IMG/VR virus record: IMGVR_UViG_3300017744_000207
Coordinates: 1-20,276 of that record
Direction: 5' to 3' (one strand)
Origin: a virus
DNA: 20,276 nt
Notes under the pieces: model-generated
What the model was told of the DNA's origin: nothing
Seen by the model: only the letters and a program-made list of their open reading frames with translations
Database searches by the model: none
Part shown: positions 20,264 through 20,276 of the stretch, piece by piece
How the letters are laid out: every line of letters starts with the position of its first letter
Numbering within the stretch: position 1 is the first letter of the stretch
Translations under genes and position numbers: made by a program

Positions 20264-20276
20264 TGCGTTAATAAAA

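Noticed and set aside
1-20276. CRISPR array or cas genes, suggested by the Cas4-like nuclease
   Set aside because: No direct repeats with regular spacers and no cas1 or cas2; the nuclease is explained by the neighbouring Sak4-like recombination gene.
1-20276. tRNA genes or ribosomal RNA
   Set aside because: No cloverleaf with a plausible TPsiC arm was recognised, and nearly all space is taken by protein-coding genes. A dedicated tRNA scan could not be run.

Overview
The window looks like part of the genome of a tailed double-stranded DNA phage (Caudoviricetes) of a Gram-negative, probably marine, bacterium. The evidence is a tail-fibre-like protein with repeats typical of marine phage fibres, a holin and lysis block, a family A DNA polymerase with a full phage replication set, many very short overlapping genes, lipoprotein and outer-membrane-like sequences that imply a Gram-negative envelope, and almost no non-coding DNA. 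No capsid, portal, terminase or integrase gene is inside the window, so lifestyle and exact family cannot be settled. Base composition is moderately AT-rich throughout, with no sharp break that would mark a recent insertion.

Layout. Positions 1-4432 read rightward: the 3' part of a fibre gene, a small membrane/coiled-coil protein, a holin-like protein, a frame-shifted downstream ORF that may be its extension, a putative L,D-transpeptidase-like cell wall enzyme, a metallophosphoesterase, an HEVIE-motif protein and a small membrane protein. A strong hairpin at 4452-4495 ends this block. Everything from 4499 to the right edge reads leftward. From 4499 to 6371 there are a coiled-coil membrane protein, a small helical protein, a PD-(D/E)XK-like resolvase and two small proteins. 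From 6393 to 13501 lies the replication and recombination core: family A DNA polymerase, SSB-like protein, Sak4-like ATPase, Cas4/AddB-like nuclease, prim-pol/RepA-type primase-helicase and SNF2-type helicase. From 13513 to 15592 are small proteins plus a Cro/YdaS-type repressor with its own well-formed promoter and an 18-bp operator. From 15589 to 20263 is a string of small, mostly unknown genes (lipoprotein, DUF932 protein, ArdA-type antirestriction protein, several acidic proteins), which is where phages usually keep host-takeover and anti-defence functions.

How it works together (inference): leftward transcription would start beyond the right edge and at the internal repressor promoter, first making anti-restriction and takeover proteins, then replication proteins. 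The prim-pol/helicase opens and primes, PolA extends, SSB and Sak4 with the Cas4-like nuclease support recombination-dependent replication, and the rightward block supplies late adsorption and lysis functions. Most leftward genes overlap by 1-20 bases (ATGA, TAATG, GTGA junctions), so translational coupling is the rule. Four genes of 17-58 codons were found by reading the gaps directly.

Most interesting leads: two sites that look like -1 slippery heptamers at gene junctions (A_AAA_AAG at the end of the holin; G_GGG_GGC in a short ORF at 19.3 kb), a repressor/operator module inside the early operon, an inverted repeat just ahead of the ardA-like gene, a duplicated gene start at 19.05/19.3 kb, a possible sliding-clamp-like protein, and a possible long out-of-frame gene overlap near 14.1 kb.
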